Part shown: positions 19,649 through 29,896 of the stretch, piece after piece | Position numbering within the stretch: the stretch's first letter is position 1 | How the letters are laid out: every line of letters begins with the position of its first letter | Origin: Bremerella sp. JC817 | Lineage (GTDB): Bacteria > Planctomycetota > Planctomycetia > Pirellulales > Pirellulaceae | Assembly (NCBI RefSeq): GCF_040718835.1 | Contig: NZ_JBFEFG010000264.1 | Coordinates: forward strand, 201,297-265,296 | Length of the DNA stretch: 64,000 nucleotides | Reading direction: 5' to 3' | The notes under the pieces: model-generated | Databases searched by the model: none | The model's input: the letters and a program-made list of their open reading frames with translations, nothing else | What the model was told of the DNA's origin: nothing | Made by a program: the position numbers and the translations under genes

Positions 19649-21178
19649 TTGCAAGCCAATACGACGACTGCCAGTGGAGATACGACGTCTCACGAGACGG
19701 CGTCCACTGCTGCGCCGATTCGGTTCCGCTTTCGCAAGCTTGTCTTGATGACGATGGACCACATCAAAGGCGGGATCAGTTTCTTCACGAGTGCCGCGAT
19801 CCACTTCGTCTTGTTGATCGTGCTGGCCCTGTGGGTCGTTCCAGCCGGACCGGATGGCAATGCGAATACGATCACTCTGCTTCCTTACGAACAAGAACCG
19901 GCCGATCTGTCGATTCAGCAGACCATGACGCCGATCGAAATCAGTCAGGCCCAAGACGCGATCGAGCAAGAGGTTCAAGCCGACTCGGCCGCGATCGGAG
20001 AACTGGCCAAGTTAATCGAGCCGATGCCCAGCCAGTCGGCGACTAGTGCCCAGGCCGCAACGTTGCAACTGACCAGCGAACTACAAAAAAACCTGCCGTG
20101 GAACCAGGCAGTGCCGGCTCGTAACGGTGGCGGATTTCAAGGCCGCAGTGGCGATCTGCAGAAGCAATTGCTGGCCGCTCGTGGTGGTTCGCCGGCAACG
20201 GAAGATGCGGTCGAGCGAGCGCTGCGCTGGATTGCGGCACATCAGCTTCCGGACGGATCTTGGAGCTTCAATCACCATGAAGTCGAAGTCGGGAAGCTCA
20301 GTCCGAACCCGGGCGAATCGCTCACCAAGACCGGGGCCACTGGGCTCGCCTTGTTGCCGTTCCTGGGGAAGGGCTATACCCACATGAACGAGAACCCCTA
20401 TCGAGATCATATCGAACGGGGGCTCTATTACTTGAAGGCGAATCAGATCGTCGGGCCGAATGGTGGTGACCTGCAAGATGGTTCGATGTACGGGCATGGT
20501 CTGGCGACGCTCGCTTTGTGCGAAGCGTATGCGATGACCGAAGATCCTTCGCTGCTGCCTGATGCCTCGCAGGCAATTCGCTTCATCGAGTATGCCCAGC
20601 ATAATCAAGGTGGCTGGCGATATATTCCCAAGCAGCCCGGCGATATCAGCGTGTTCGGCTGGCAATTGATGGCCCTGAAGAGCGGTCTGCTCGGCGGTAT
20701 CAAAGTCGATAGCTCGACGATCGGTATGGCGGAGTTCTGGCTAGATAGTGTCCAGTTGGCGGACGGGGCATATTACGGATATCAGGCACCTGGCAAGTTG
20801 CCATCGACCACGTCGATCGGCCTGTTGAGCCGAATGTATCTAGGGTGGTCGAAGGACGACCCGCGGATGCATAAGGGGGTCGACTTCCTGTCGGATGAAG
20901 GGCCGTCGAAGCTCGACATGTACTACAACTATTACGCGACCAATGTGCTTTGCCACTATGGCGGACCGCAGTGGGAAGGCTGGAACGACGAGCTCAAGGC
21001 GTATCTGATCAAGACGCAATCGAGGAAGGGCTTCACGACTGGAAGCTGGTACTTCGAGGAAAAGCATTCCAAGGTGGGTGGGCGGTTGTATGTGACTTGC
21101 CTGGCGGCGATGATCCTGGAGGTCTATTACCGCCACATGCCTTTGTACTCGGAAAAGTCGCTTGACTTCACTTTCTAA
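19649..21178 (+). CDS. Membrane-anchored prenyltransferase/squalene-cyclase-like toroid protein, copy 2
   Basis: A 509-residue paralogue of the preceding gene. It has an N-terminal polar stretch, a membrane span (AIHFVLLIVLALWVV), a linker rich in Gln and Glu, and then toroid repeats from about residue 190: DGSWSFNHHE, HGLATLALCEAYAMT, GGWRYIPKQPGDISVFGWQ, MYYNYYATNVLCHYGG. The first codon is TTG at 19649 with AAAGGA upstream. A later ATG (19747) would remove the polar leader that the paralogue also has, so I prefer the TTG. The stop overlaps the next gene by 17 bases. Function unknown. Confidence 0.8.
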   Translation: MQANTTTASGDTTSHETASTAAPIRFRFRKLVLMTMDHIKGGISFFTSAAIHFVLLIVLALWVVPAGPDGNANTITLLPYEQEPADLSIQQTMTPIEISQAQDAIEQEVQADSAAIGELAKLIEPMPSQSATSAQAATLQLTSELQKNLPWNQAVPARNGGGFQGRSGDLQKQLLAARGGSPATEDAVERALRWIAAHQLPDGSWSFNHHEVEVGKLSPNPGESLTKTGATGLALLPFLGKGYTHMNENPYRDHIERGLYYLKANQIVGPNGGDLQDGSMYGHGLATLALCEAYAMTEDPSLLPDASQAIRFIEYAQHNQGGWRYIPKQPGDISVFGWQLMALKSGLLGGIKVDSSTIGMAEFWLDSVQLADGAYYGYQAPGKLPSTTSIGLLSRMYLGWSKDDPRMHKGVDFLSDEGPSKLDMYYNYYATNVLCHYGGPQWEGWNDELKAYLIKTQSRKGFTTGSWYFEEKHSKVGGRLYVTCLAAMILEVYYRHMPLYSEKSLDFTF

Positions 21179-21935
21179 CGATCCGTCCTCGTTTTGGTAC
21201 TCTGCCATTCTGCCGGTGATTGATTTGCAGTTTGGTTGCGCAGTCCGAGGTTTCGCCGGGCGTCGCAACGAGTATATGCCGGTCATGTCGCCGCACTTCC
21301 ATGGCTCGCGGCCTGGCACGGTCGCCCACATGTACAAGCAGAAGTTTGGCTTCAAAGACTGCTACGTGGCGGACTTGAATGCGATCGCTGACACGCATCT
21401 CGACGCATCCTCGATTGAGGCGATCGCGGTTCATGGCTTGAATGTCTGGCTCGACTCTGGAGTTGGCTCAGTCGAGACCTATCGCGAACATCAAAGCCTC
21501 TTACGAGATCTATCTCCCTATCGCTGGATTGTCGCGCTCGAGTCTCTGGAAAGTTGGGCTGCGCTCGAGCAGTTGCTCGCAGCGATCGGACCAGATCGAT
21601 TCGTCTTTAGTCTTGACTTGATGGCTGGATCGCCGCTTTGCGAGGAAGATGAATTCCGTGGAATGAGTGCCGAGCAGATCGCCGATCAGGCCATTCAGCT
21701 AGGAGTGAAGTCGGTGATTGTCTTGGATCTGGCTTCGGTTGGAGTTGGGAAGGGGAGTCGGACTGAGCCTTTGATTGCGAATCTTGTGGCTCGCCATCCT
21801 GATGTGATGTGGATCGGCGGAGGCGGGGCTCGCAGGCTGAAAGATGTCGAGCCGTTGTATACCGCCGGGGCCAAGCGAGTTTTGGTGGCTTCGGCATTGC
21901 TCGACGGTCGAATCACTCCTCAATTCGTGGACTGA
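21162..21935 (+). CDS. HisA/HisF-related TIM-barrel protein
   Basis: A 257-residue TIM barrel resembling HisA, the ProFAR isomerase. It opens with LPVIDLQFGCAVRGFAG, close to the HisA beta-1 motif with catalytic Asp. The second catalytic Asp position is kept in RFVFSLDLMAGSP, and phosphate-binding glycine loops appear as WIGGGGARRL and VLVASALLDG. It starts with TTG inside the end of the upstream toroid gene, after a GGAAAAG stretch, so the two are co-transcribed. Methanogens, methylotrophs and planctomycetes have a HisA-like protein tied to tetrahydromethanopterin C1 metabolism. No other histidine gene is nearby, so that role is possible but unproven. Confidence 0.72.
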   Translation: MTSLSNDPSSFWYSAILPVIDLQFGCAVRGFAGRRNEYMPVMSPHFHGSRPGTVAHMYKQKFGFKDCYVADLNAIADTHLDASSIEAIAVHGLNVWLDSGVGSVETYREHQSLLRDLSPYRWIVALESLESWAALEQLLAAIGPDRFVFSLDLMAGSPLCEEDEFRGMSAEQIADQAIQLGVKSVIVLDLASVGVGKGSRTEPLIANLVARHPDVMWIGGGGARRLKDVEPLYTAGAKRVLVASALLDGRITPQFVD

Positions 21936-22017
21936 CCGATTATTTTTGCGAGCGACGCAAAAAATTTACTGCCGCGAGCTGGGGGCAAGCTGGGTAAATC
22001 AGAGCTGGTGAGAGACC

Positions 22018-22205
22018 TTAAGCAACGGCTGTGTTGCGTTAAATCTCATCTCGGCGATAGTTGTTAGCTGGTCCGTTCCCCTTAGGACGGTGCAATGGAG
22101 ATGAGTTTTCCGCAATTTGCCGGTTGTGATTGATTGGCAAGCTGCAGTTGATCGATCCTAGATGGGGGAGTTCCCGCACGCTGTTTTAAGTGGCGGAATC
22201 TCCCC
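22018..22205 (+). ncRNA. Candidate structured 5' leader of the nqr operon
   Basis: The 574-base gap 21936-22509 contains no convincing gene but has several strong pairings. P1 is TTAAGCAAC (22018-22026) with GTTGCGTTAA (22033-22042), one bulge. P2 is CTCATCTC (22045-22052) with GAGATGAG (22098-22105), enclosing P3, CCGTTC/GGACGG (22073-22078, 22085-22090). P4 is a long hairpin, 22165-22205, with about 11 pairs around a 15-base loop. No T run follows. I do not recognise a known riboswitch class. Another short hairpin (TTTTTGCG/CGCAAAAA, 21943-21963) directly follows the HisA-like stop. Confidence 0.4.
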
Positions 22206-22509
22206 TTGCTGAGTCAACTGAAGCCATTATGATTTGTGGAGTCGAGCTGGTTACCCCACCATGCACTGATTGTTCTGGAAAGATTGACCCGGGCAGGCAC
22301 GCCGCATCGACGTTGGCACGCCTCGCTCATCGGTTGCTACTATCTTTCACTCGGAAACAAACGCAGAGCACGCACCCAGTTTCTCCGAGATTTTTCCCAA
22401 AGAGAATATGCATCGGGGGACATTCGACTTTGACATTGTGATAGTTTTCACAATGCCCTCCTTGCAAGTGTGTTGAACCATAGCCTCCCAAGCGGGAGTG
22501 AGGCCCAAG

Positions 22510-23859
22510 ATGCCACGCCGGATCACGATTAGCAAAGGCTTGGATCTGCCGATTGCAGGCAAGCCGAAACAGTCGGTGGAAGAGATCGCGGACGTCCGAA
22601 AGGTTGCCCTTTTAGGTCGCGATTACATCGGTATGAAGCCGACCATGTTGGTCACCGAAGGGGATAAGGTCAAACTTGGCCAACCCCTATTCGAAGACAA
22701 AAAGACTCCCGGCGTACTCTACACGTCGCCAGTCGCCGGCAAAGTGGTTGAAGTCAACCGCGGCGCCAAACGTAAATTCATCTCAGTCGTGGTCGAGGCC
22801 GAAGGAGACGACAAGATCGCCTTCGCTTCGTACACCGACAAGCATCTGTCGCAGCTGGAACGCTCCAAGGTTGAAGAAAACCTGGTTCAGTCCGGTCTTT
22901 GGACAGCGTTTCGTACGCGTCCTTACGGCAAGATCCCAGGCCTGGGAACTTCGCCGCGATCGATCTTTGTCACCGCGATCGATACCAATCCCCTGGCTGC
23001 CGATCCGGCACCGATTATTAAGGGGAACGAAATCGAGTTCAGTGCGGGTCTGGAAGTGCTTAGCACCCTGACCGAAGGCAAAGTGTTCGTCAGCCAGGCT
23101 CCTGGTGCGGCACTGCCAGGTTCGGAACTCGAATTCGTCGAAGCTGCTGAATTCTCGGGTAAGCACCCAGCAGGGCTGCCGGGCACCCACATCCACTTCC
23201 TCGATCCAGCGGGTCCAGGGCGTGTGGTCTGGTACATCGGTTACCAGGATGTGATCGCCATTGGCCACCTGTTCCGTACCGGCGAACTTGATACGCGCCG
23301 CGTCATCTCTTTGGCTGGTCCAGGCGTTGAAAACCCACGCTTGGTGAAGGCTCCTATCGGTGCGAGCATCGAAGAGCTGACCAAGACCGGCATGAAGGAA
23401 GGCACCATGCGGAAGATTTCCGGATCGGTGCTGTGTGGTTATCAGGCCGAAGGGGCGGAAGCTTACCTCGGTCGTTTCCATACGCAGGTTTCGGTTCTGG
23501 AAGAAGGCCTGCAGCGAGAGCTGATGGGCTGGTTGGCTCCTGGCTTCAAGAAGTTCTCGGTGAAGTCGGTGTTCGCATCGTTCCTTTCGCCAGGCGAGCT
23601 TGATATGACCACCACCGCCAACGGTAGCCACCGTGCGATCGTGCCGATCGAGACCTACGAATCGATCATGCCGCTGGACATCGAACCGACGGCACTTCTG
23701 AAGTCGCTTATTGTTGAAGATACCGATTCCGCTCAGGCCCTCGGCTGCTTGGAATTGGAAGAAGAAGACATCGCCCTCTGTACGTTTGTGGACATTGGGA
23801 AACACGATTTCGGTACCATTCTGCGGAAGAACCTGAACCGCATTGAAGCCGAAGGATAG
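22510..23859 (+). CDS. nqrA: Na+-translocating NADH:quinone reductase subunit A
   Basis: A roughly 449-residue membrane-associated subunit of the sodium-pumping NADH:quinone oxidoreductase, involved in quinone interaction. The N-terminus [17 protein letters not shown] matches the family opening. [21 protein letters not shown] is the conserved lipoyl-like region. The frame is open to a GTG at 22498, but the ATG at 22510 has a GAGG ribosome site at the right distance and gives the normal N-terminus. It is first of eight tightly packed genes (nqrABCDEF-apbE-nqrM). Confidence 0.94.
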   Translation: MPRRITISKGLDLPIAGKPKQSVEEIADVRKVALLGRDYIGMKPTMLVTEGDKVKLGQPLFEDKKTPGVLYTSPVAGKVVEVNRGAKRKFISVVVEAEGDDKIAFASYTDKHLSQLERSKVEENLVQSGLWTAFRTRPYGKIPGLGTSPRSIFVTAIDTNPLAADPAPIIKGNEIEFSAGLEVLSTLTEGKVFVSQAPGAALPGSELEFVEAAEFSGKHPAGLPGTHIHFLDPAGPGRVVWYIGYQDVIAIGHLFRTGELDTRRVISLAGPGVENPRLVKAPIGASIEELTKTGMKEGTMRKISGSVLCGYQAEGAEAYLGRFHTQVSVLEEGLQRELMGWLAPGFKKFSVKSVFASFLSPGELDMTTTANGSHRAIVPIETYESIMPLDIEPTALLKSLIVEDTDSAQALGCLELEEEDIALCTFVDIGKHDFGTILRKNLNRIEAEG

Positions 23860-23861
23860 CC

Positions 23862-25121
23862 ATGAAATTTTTACGCGGAATGCTCGATAAGGTCGAACCA
23901 ATGTTCCTCGAAGGAGGAAAGTTGGAACGGCTCTATCCGCTGTACGAAGCGGCGGATACGTTTTTGTACACGCCACCGGATCGTGCCAAGGGTCTGACCC
24001 ACGTGCGCGACGGGTTGGATCTCAAGCGAACGATGATCTTCGTCGTTTTGGCCCTGATTCCATGTATTTACATGGCCCTGTGGAACACCGGGTATCAGGC
24101 CAATCTGGAAATCTACGAACACGGCGCGAAGCCGATCGAAGATTTCCACGAGACGATCTTCAAGATGACCGGCCTGGAGCATGATCCTGCGAGTTGGATC
24201 AGCAACGTTGTGCTGGGTGCGATCTTCTTCCTGCCGGTGTACATCGTCACGATGACCGTCGGTGGTACGATCGAATTGATCTTCAGCATCGTTCGTAAGC
24301 ACGAAATCAACGAAGGCTTTCTGGTCTCGGGGATGCTGTTCCCGCTGATTCTGCCGCCGACCATCCCATTGTGGCAGGTCGCTGTTGGTATCGGCTTCGG
24401 CATCCTGGTTGGCAAGGAAGTGTTCGGTGGTACCGGTAAGAACTTCCTCAACCCGGCTTTGACTGCTCGTGCGTTTCTGTACTTCGCTCATGCGGGGAAC
24501 ATGATCGGCGACAAGGTCTGGACCGCGGTTTCGCCGGATGGCTTCTCGGGGGCAACCACCCTCGGTGTGGTCGCCACGGCAGGTACCGGTGCTTTCGCAG
24601 ACGTGAAAACGATGAGTGACGCACTGACGCACGTCGATGGCCACGGCATCACCTGGAACGACGCCTTCATGGGCTGGATTCAAGGTTCGATGGGGGAAAC
24701 CTCGGTGCTGGCATGTTTGCTCGGTGCTGCGTTCCTGATCGCGACGGGCATCGGCTCGTGGCGAATCATGGCGGGCTGCTTGATCGGTGCGGTAGGTATC
24801 TCGACGATCTTCTGGGCTTCGGCTTCGGAAGGTGCGGTCCTGTTTGGTATGGCACCGTGGTGGCACCTGGTTGTTGGTGGTCTGGCGTTCGGTATTGTCT
24901 TCATGGCAACCGACCCGGTCTCGGCCTCGATGACACGTACTGGTAAATGGTTCTACGGCATCTTGATTGGTGTGATGACCATCTTGATCCGTAGCATCAA
25001 CCCGGCCTTCCCGGAAGGGATCATGCTGGCCATTTTGTTCGGTAACGTGATGGCCCCGCTGATCGATTACTTCGTCCTGCAAGCCAACATCAATCGGAGA
25101 AAGGCCCGCTATGCGACGTGA
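23862..25121 (+). CDS. nqrB: Na+-NQR subunit B
   Basis: A 419-residue multi-span membrane subunit. It binds riboflavin and a covalent FMN and forms part of the sodium pathway and quinone site. The FMN attachment motif SGAT is visible in [12 protein letters not shown] (Thr flavinylated by ApbE, whose gene is in this operon). [20 protein letters not shown] and the C-terminal [15 protein letters not shown] region ([17 protein letters not shown]) are NqrB landmarks. It starts 2 bases after nqrA and overlaps nqrC by 11 bases, so translation is probably coupled. Confidence 0.95.
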   Translation: MKFLRGMLDKVEPMFLEGGKLERLYPLYEAADTFLYTPPDRAKGLTHVRDGLDLKRTMIFVVLALIPCIYMALWNTGYQANLEIYEHGAKPIEDFHETIFKMTGLEHDPASWISNVVLGAIFFLPVYIVTMTVGGTIELIFSIVRKHEINEGFLVSGMLFPLILPPTIPLWQVAVGIGFGILVGKEVFGGTGKNFLNPALTARAFLYFAHAGNMIGDKVWTAVSPDGFSGATTLGVVATAGTGAFADVKTMSDALTHVDGHGITWNDAFMGWIQGSMGETSVLACLLGAAFLIATGIGSWRIMAGCLIGAVGISTIFWASASEGAVLFGMAPWWHLVVGGLAFGIVFMATDPVSASMTRTGKWFYGILIGVMTILIRSINPAFPEGIMLAILFGNVMAPLIDYFVLQANINRRKARYAT

Positions 25122-25914
25122 TAGTGTAGGCGGAACCATCATGGTCGCTGCCGTTTTATGTGTGGTTTGCTCGGTCATCGTGAGCGTGGCTGCGGTTGGT
25201 CTTAAGCCGACCCAGGAAAAGAACGCTCAGCTCGACAAGCAACGCAACGTGTTGGCCGCGGCCGGCAAGTTGATGCCTGAAGATTCCGACGAACAAGTCG
25301 CCGAGAAGTTCAAGACGATGATCGATCGCCAGATCGTGAATCTCGACACCGGTGACATCGCTTCGGAAGAAGAACTCAAAGAAGCCGGAATCAATCCGGA
25401 AGACTACGACCAAGAAGGTGCTCGCAGCAAAACGAGCATGAATCGCGAGATCCCGAAAGGGGCTCTCCCGGGCTTCACCAAAACCGAGAAGTACTCGGAA
25501 GTGTACGTAGTCAAAAGTCCCGAAGGCCAGATCGAAGGCGTCGTGCTTCCGATTTACGGCAAGGGGCTGTGGTCGACGCTGAAGGGCTTTATCGCCTTGC
25601 AGTCCGACACCAAGACGGCGAAAGGTTTGACTTTCTACTCGCATGGCGAAACGCCAGGTCTGGGTGGTGAAGTCGACAACCCGAACTGGAAAGCTCAATG
25701 GCCAGGCAAGAAGGTCCGCGACGACGAAGGCAACGTCCTGATCGAAGTGAAGAAGGCTGGCAACGTCAGTGACGAAAAGACCCAGGTCGATGGTCTGTCG
25801 GGTGCGACGATCACGACGAATGGTGTCAACAACCTGGTGCGGTTCTGGCTCAGCGACGAAGGGTTTGGCCCTTACCTGAACAATCTTGAATCCAAGGAGA
25901 AGTCGGATGGCTAA
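25111..25914 (+). CDS. nqrC: Na+-NQR subunit C
   Basis: A 267-residue subunit with one N-terminal membrane span ([20 protein letters not shown] region) and a periplasmic FMN-binding domain. The covalent flavin motif is [17 protein letters not shown] near the C-terminus, with Thr as the FMN acceptor. [15 protein letters not shown] and the [16 protein letters not shown] segment are typical. The frame overlaps nqrB by 11 bases at its start and nqrD by 8 bases at its end. Confidence 0.95.
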   Translation: MRRDSVGGTIMVAAVLCVVCSVIVSVAAVGLKPTQEKNAQLDKQRNVLAAAGKLMPEDSDEQVAEKFKTMIDRQIVNLDTGDIASEEELKEAGINPEDYDQEGARSKTSMNREIPKGALPGFTKTEKYSEVYVVKSPEGQIEGVVLPIYGKGLWSTLKGFIALQSDTKTAKGLTFYSHGETPGLGGEVDNPNWKAQWPGKKVRDDEGNVLIEVKKAGNVSDEKTQVDGLSGATITTNGVNNLVRFWLSDEGFGPYLNNLESKEKSDG

Positions 25915-26536
25915 AGTATCTCCGAAGGACGTGCTGCTCGATCCAATCGTGCACAACAACCCGATCGCCTTGCAGGTGTTGGGTATCTGTTCGGCGTTGG
26001 CCGTTACCTCGAAGCTGGAAACAGCATTGACGATGGCCATGGCCGTGACGGCCGTGACGGGTTTCTCGAACCTGGGTGTGAGCCTGGTTCGTAAGTTCAT
26101 CCCGAGCAGCATTCGTATTATCGTTCAAATGACGATCATCGCCTCGCTGGTGATCGTGGTGGATCAGCTCCTGAAGGCTTATGCCTTCGACATCAGCAAG
26201 CAGTTGTCGGTGTTCGTCGGTCTGATTATCACCAACTGTATTGTGATGGGCCGTGCTGAAGCATTCGCGATGAAGCACGAACCAGGGATCAGCTTCCTCG
26301 ACGGTATCGGCAACGGTCTGGGTTACTCGATGATCTTGCTAGTTGTCGGTTTCTTCCGCGAGTTGTTCGGCAGTGGAACCTTGTTCGGGTTCACCGTCTT
26401 CTCGCTGACCAAGAATGGCGGCTGGTATGAACCGAACGGTCTGATGCTGCTCCCACCGAGTGCATTCTTCCTGATCGGCTTCATCATTTGGGTCATTCGC
26501 ACGTTCCGTCCGGAACAAGTGGAATCGGAGGGTTAA
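25907..26536 (+). CDS. nqrD: Na+-NQR subunit D
   Basis: A 209-residue integral membrane subunit with about six spans, homologous to NqrE and to RnfE. Together with NqrE it carries an intramembrane Fe-S centre. Family features are [23 protein letters not shown] and [17 protein letters not shown], with the conserved cysteine. The ATG at 25907 follows AAGGAGAAG and is preferred over the upstream in-frame ATG at 25886, which is inside nqrC. Confidence 0.95.
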   Translation: MAKVSPKDVLLDPIVHNNPIALQVLGICSALAVTSKLETALTMAMAVTAVTGFSNLGVSLVRKFIPSSIRIIVQMTIIASLVIVVDQLLKAYAFDISKQLSVFVGLIITNCIVMGRAEAFAMKHEPGISFLDGIGNGLGYSMILLVVGFFRELFGSGTLFGFTVFSLTKNGGWYEPNGLMLLPPSAFFLIGFIIWVIRTFRPEQVESEG

Positions 26537-26539
26537 GCC

Positions 26540-27148
26540 ATGGAATTGTTGAACATTGCTCTGAAAGCTGTTTTCAGCGAAAACCTGGCCCTCGCGTTCT
26601 TCCTCGGAATGTGCACGTTCCTGGCGGTGTCCAAGAACGTGAAGACTGCCCTGGGCCTGGGTGTCGCAGTGGTGGCGGTGATGGCGATTACCATCCCAGC
26701 CAACCAATTGCTGTACGCCAACTTCCTGAAAAAGGGTGCCATGGTTTGGATCAGTCCAAGCCTGGCCGAAACCGACCTCGAGTTCCTCGGTCTGATCAGC
26801 TACATCGGCGTGATCGCGGCCATCGTGCAGATCCTGGAAATGACGCTCGATCGTTACTTCCCACCGCTGTACAACGCTCTGGGTATCTTCCTTCCGCTGA
26901 TCACCGTGAACTGTGCCATCTTGGGTGGTTCGCTGTTCATGGTCGAACGTAACTACACGTTCGTCGAAAGCGTGGTTTATGGTCTGTTCGCAGGTATCGG
27001 TTGGGCGTTGGCAATCGCCTCGCTGGCGGGTATTCGCGAAAAACTGAAATACAGCGACGTGCCAGATGGTCTAAAGGGCCTCGGGATTACGTTCATCACT
27101 GCCGGTCTGATGGCGATGGCCTTCATGGCGTTCGGCGGCATGTTGTAA
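26540..27148 (+). CDS. nqrE: Na+-NQR subunit E
   Basis: A 202-residue polytopic membrane subunit, sister of NqrD. It has [22 protein letters not shown] at the start, typical of NqrE/RnfA, and [20 protein letters not shown] with the conserved cysteine in the inverted-repeat membrane fold. It begins 3 bases after nqrD. A 59-base gap to nqrF follows, the widest space between the core subunits. Confidence 0.95.
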   Translation: MELLNIALKAVFSENLALAFFLGMCTFLAVSKNVKTALGLGVAVVAVMAITIPANQLLYANFLKKGAMVWISPSLAETDLEFLGLISYIGVIAAIVQILEMTLDRYFPPLYNALGIFLPLITVNCAILGGSLFMVERNYTFVESVVYGLFAGIGWALAIASLAGIREKLKYSDVPDGLKGLGITFITAGLMAMAFMAFGGML

Positions 27149-27207
27149 TCGGAACGTAGCACGGTTATTAGCAACTTAAGTCTCCTGGCATCAGGAAGAA
27201 AATAACA

Positions 27208-28434
27208 ATGTTAACAGTCATTCTCGGCGTAGGTATGTTCACCGGAGTGGTGTTGCTCCTGGTGGTCGTCATTCTGCTGGCCAAGAAAGTCCTGGTGCCG
27301 TCGGGCGATGTGCATATCGACATTAACGAGCACACCAAGTCGATCGACGTGCCCGCAGGCGGTAAGCTGCTCAACGCGTTGGCCGACCAGGGCGTGTTCG
27401 TCTCCTCGGCCTGCGGTGGCGGTGGTACTTGTGCCCAGTGCATCGTGAAGGTGAAGAGTGGTGGCGGCGACATCCTGCCGACCGAACGCTCGCACATCAA
27501 TAAGCGTCAAGCTCGCGAAGGCTATCGCCTTTCGTGCCAGGTTGCCGTCAAGCAGGACATGGAAGTCGAAGTCCCGCACGAAGCCCTGGAAACCAAGAAG
27601 TGGGAATGCGAGGTCATCTCGAACCGCAACGTTGCCACCTTCATCAAAGAATTCAAGCTGAAGATTCCCGAAGGGGAAGCGGTTAACTTCAAGCCGGGTG
27701 GTTATATCCAGATTGAAGTCCCTCCTCACGAAATCCACTACAAAGATTTCGACATCGAAGAGGAATACCACGAAGACTGGGATAAGTTCAACCTGTGGCG
27801 TTACGTCTCGAAGGTTGACGAACCGGTCATCCGTGCTTACTCGATGGCCAACTACCCGGGCGAAAAGGGCATCATCATGCTCAACGTCCGCGTTGCTTCG
27901 CCACCACCACGCGCCCCTGAAGGAACGCCTCCAGGTAAGGTCTCCAGTTACATCTTTAACTGCAAGCCAGGCGACAAGGTCACCATCAGCGGTCCTTACG
28001 GTGAATTTTTCATCAACGAAAGCGACGCCGAAATGGTGTACATCGGTGGTGGTGCCGGTATGGCTCCGCTGCGAAGTCACATCTTCGAACTGTTCAAAGA
28101 ACGCAAGACCAACCGCAAGGTCAGCTACTGGTACGGTGGTCGTAGCGTTCGCGAATTGTTCTACGTCGACGAATTCGAAGAGATTGAAAAGGAGTTCCCA
28201 AACTTCAAGTTCAATATCGCTTTGTCCGACCCGATGCCACAGGACAACTGGACCGGTTATCAGGGCTTCATCCACCAGGTGCTGTTGGAAAACTACCTGA
28301 AGAACCATCCCGCTCCGGAAGACATCGAATACTACATGTGTGGTCCTCCGATGATGAACCAGGCTGTCTTCAAGATGCTGGACGACCTGGGTGTCGAACC
28401 GGAAAACATCCGCTTCGACGACTTCGGCGGCTAA
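27208..28434 (+). CDS. nqrF: Na+-NQR subunit F (NADH dehydrogenase, 2Fe-2S and FAD)
   Basis: A 408-residue electron-entry subunit. It has an N-terminal membrane anchor ([19 protein letters not shown]). The ferredoxin domain has the 2Fe-2S ligands in [10 protein letters not shown] and RLSCQ. The FAD site is [14 protein letters not shown], and the NADH-binding region includes [15 protein letters not shown] and [17 protein letters not shown]. The C-terminus ends NIRFDDFGG, as in the family. It oxidises cytoplasmic NADH and passes electrons through FAD and the Fe-S cluster to the membrane subunits. Confidence 0.96.
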   Translation: MLTVILGVGMFTGVVLLLVVVILLAKKVLVPSGDVHIDINEHTKSIDVPAGGKLLNALADQGVFVSSACGGGGTCAQCIVKVKSGGGDILPTERSHINKRQAREGYRLSCQVAVKQDMEVEVPHEALETKKWECEVISNRNVATFIKEFKLKIPEGEAVNFKPGGYIQIEVPPHEIHYKDFDIEEEYHEDWDKFNLWRYVSKVDEPVIRAYSMANYPGEKGIIMLNVRVASPPPRAPEGTPPGKVSSYIFNCKPGDKVTISGPYGEFFINESDAEMVYIGGGAGMAPLRSHIFELFKERKTNRKVSYWYGGRSVRELFYVDEFEEIEKEFPNFKFNIALSDPMPQDNWTGYQGFIHQVLLENYLKNHPAPEDIEYYMCGPPMMNQAVFKMLDDLGVEPENIRFDDFGG

Positions 28435-28470
28435 GCCTTGTTGGCGAGCAATTTCAGCTCGCGGAATATC

Positions 28471-29499
28471 ATGCAAAAGATCACTACGGCCAGCCTCCTT
28501 TGGCTGGCCGTTTTCCTTGGTTGCCAGCAACAGCTGCCCGATTCTTCGATCAGCACGATCCAAGGGCAGACGATGGGTACCACCTACAGCGTGCGTGCCG
28601 TCACTGGACCCGATGGTCCTCAGAAGCTGGAAGCGGCTCAGGCCAAAGTTGATGCCTGCCTGGTGGAAGTCAATCGCCAGATGTCGACCTACGACCCCGA
28701 GTCCGAGCTCTCGAAATTCAATCAGGCTCCGGCCAACGAGTGGTTCCCGGTCTCGCCGCAACTGCTGCTGGTGGTCAAAGACGCTCGCCTCATCAGCGAT
28801 GCAACCGACGGGGCATTCGACGTGACGGTCGGTCCTTACGTGAATCTGTGGCGATTCGGTCCCGACAAGAAGCGAAAAGAGTTTCCGACCGACGCCGAAG
28901 TTGAAGAGCGGCATCGCTATGTCGGTTATCAGAAGGTCGAGTTCCGCGAAGATCCACCGGCACTCAAGAAGTCGGAAAACGATTTGTATGTCGACTTATC
29001 GGCGATCGCCAAAGGATACGGCGTCGACGCTGTGTTTCAGGTACTGAAGGAAGAAGGCTTCAGCGACTTCATGGTCGAGATCGGCGGCGAAGTCCGCGCG
29101 ACTGGGATGAAGCCGAATGGCGAGCCGTGGCGAATCGGCATCGAGACACCTTCCGATCAGCAGCGTGACTACAACCTGGTGATCGGGCTGACCGATCAGG
29201 CTTTGGCCACCTCAGGCGACTACCGCAATTTCTTTATGCACGAGGGCAAGCGGTTCTCGCACACGATCAATCCGCAGACAGGCTACCCGGTCGAGCACGA
29301 CCTGGCTTCGGTCAGTGTCCTCCATGGCGAGTGTGCGATGGCCGATGGTTATGCGACCGCACTTTTGGTCTTGGGACCGGATGCGGGGTATAATTTTGCA
29401 CAGAAACACAAGTTGGCCGCCTTCTTTCAGATTCGTAAAGAAGATGGATCGGTCGAGCCCCGATCGACCGATGGCTGGCCTCAGAACGCTCTAGATTAA
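28471..29499 (+). CDS. apbE: FAD:protein FMN transferase ApbE
   Basis: A roughly 342-residue exported flavin transferase that attaches FMN to Thr of NqrB and NqrC. The ATG at 28471 gives a short signal peptide ending FLGC, a probable lipoprotein attachment site; an in-frame TTG lies 33 bases upstream. Conserved blocks are GTTYSVRAV, DLSAIAKGYGVDAV, FMVEIGGEVRATG, HTINPQTGYPV and ADGYATALLVLGP. Its place directly after nqrF and before nqrM fits its role in maturing the same complex. Confidence 0.94.
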   Translation: MQKITTASLLWLAVFLGCQQQLPDSSISTIQGQTMGTTYSVRAVTGPDGPQKLEAAQAKVDACLVEVNRQMSTYDPESELSKFNQAPANEWFPVSPQLLLVVKDARLISDATDGAFDVTVGPYVNLWRFGPDKKRKEFPTDAEVEERHRYVGYQKVEFREDPPALKKSENDLYVDLSAIAKGYGVDAVFQVLKEEGFSDFMVEIGGEVRATGMKPNGEPWRIGIETPSDQQRDYNLVIGLTDQALATSGDYRNFFMHEGKRFSHTINPQTGYPVEHDLASVSVLHGECAMADGYATALLVLGPDAGYNFAQKHKLAAFFQIRKEDGSVEPRSTDGWPQNALD

Positions 29500-29511
29500 G
29501 AGAGACCTGCG

Positions 29512-29772
29512 ATGCTTTACACGATGCTGGTTGCCGTTGGCGTGTTTGCCATTGCCCTGACCGGGATGGCTGTGGGGGTCATCCTCAGCAATCGCAAGAT
29601 CAAGGGAAGCTGCGGCGGTCTGAACAATTTCAAGGACTCGGTCGGCAATCCAATCTGCGATGCTTGCAGCAATCCGTCCCCTTCGTGCAGCCGAATTCCT
29701 GAAAAGGAACGCTGCCAGGAACCGGCGGATTGCGACGAGCACGACGCCGAAATGGCTCGCCACTCGCACTAG
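29512..29772 (+). CDS. nqrM: Na+-NQR maturation factor NqrM
   Basis: An 86-residue membrane protein of the DUF539/NqrM family, needed for assembling the iron centre between NqrD and NqrE. It has one N-terminal span (VAVGVFAIALTGMAVGVIL) and then the cysteine pattern GSCGG, ICDACSN and PSCS expected of NqrM. A few extra cysteines lie in the longer C-terminal tail. It begins 12 bases after apbE and closes the operon. Confidence 0.9.
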   Translation: MLYTMLVAVGVFAIALTGMAVGVILSNRKIKGSCGGLNNFKDSVGNPICDACSNPSPSCSRIPEKERCQEPADCDEHDAEMARHSH

Positions 29773-29896
29773 CTGAGTCCCCTGGCAGGACCTTTTTAAC
29801 GGGTTACAGCGATACTTGGCCCGAAACGTGGGGTTTCTACCCAGGAACCTTTTCACATTTCGCCATTTCGCACCATCTTGAACAAAGGGTCTGGTC

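Noticed and set aside
22190..22441. Small plus-strand frame in the nqr leader
   Set aside because: GTG start within a strong hairpin, no ribosome site, atypical composition; the region looks like structured RNA rather than protein.
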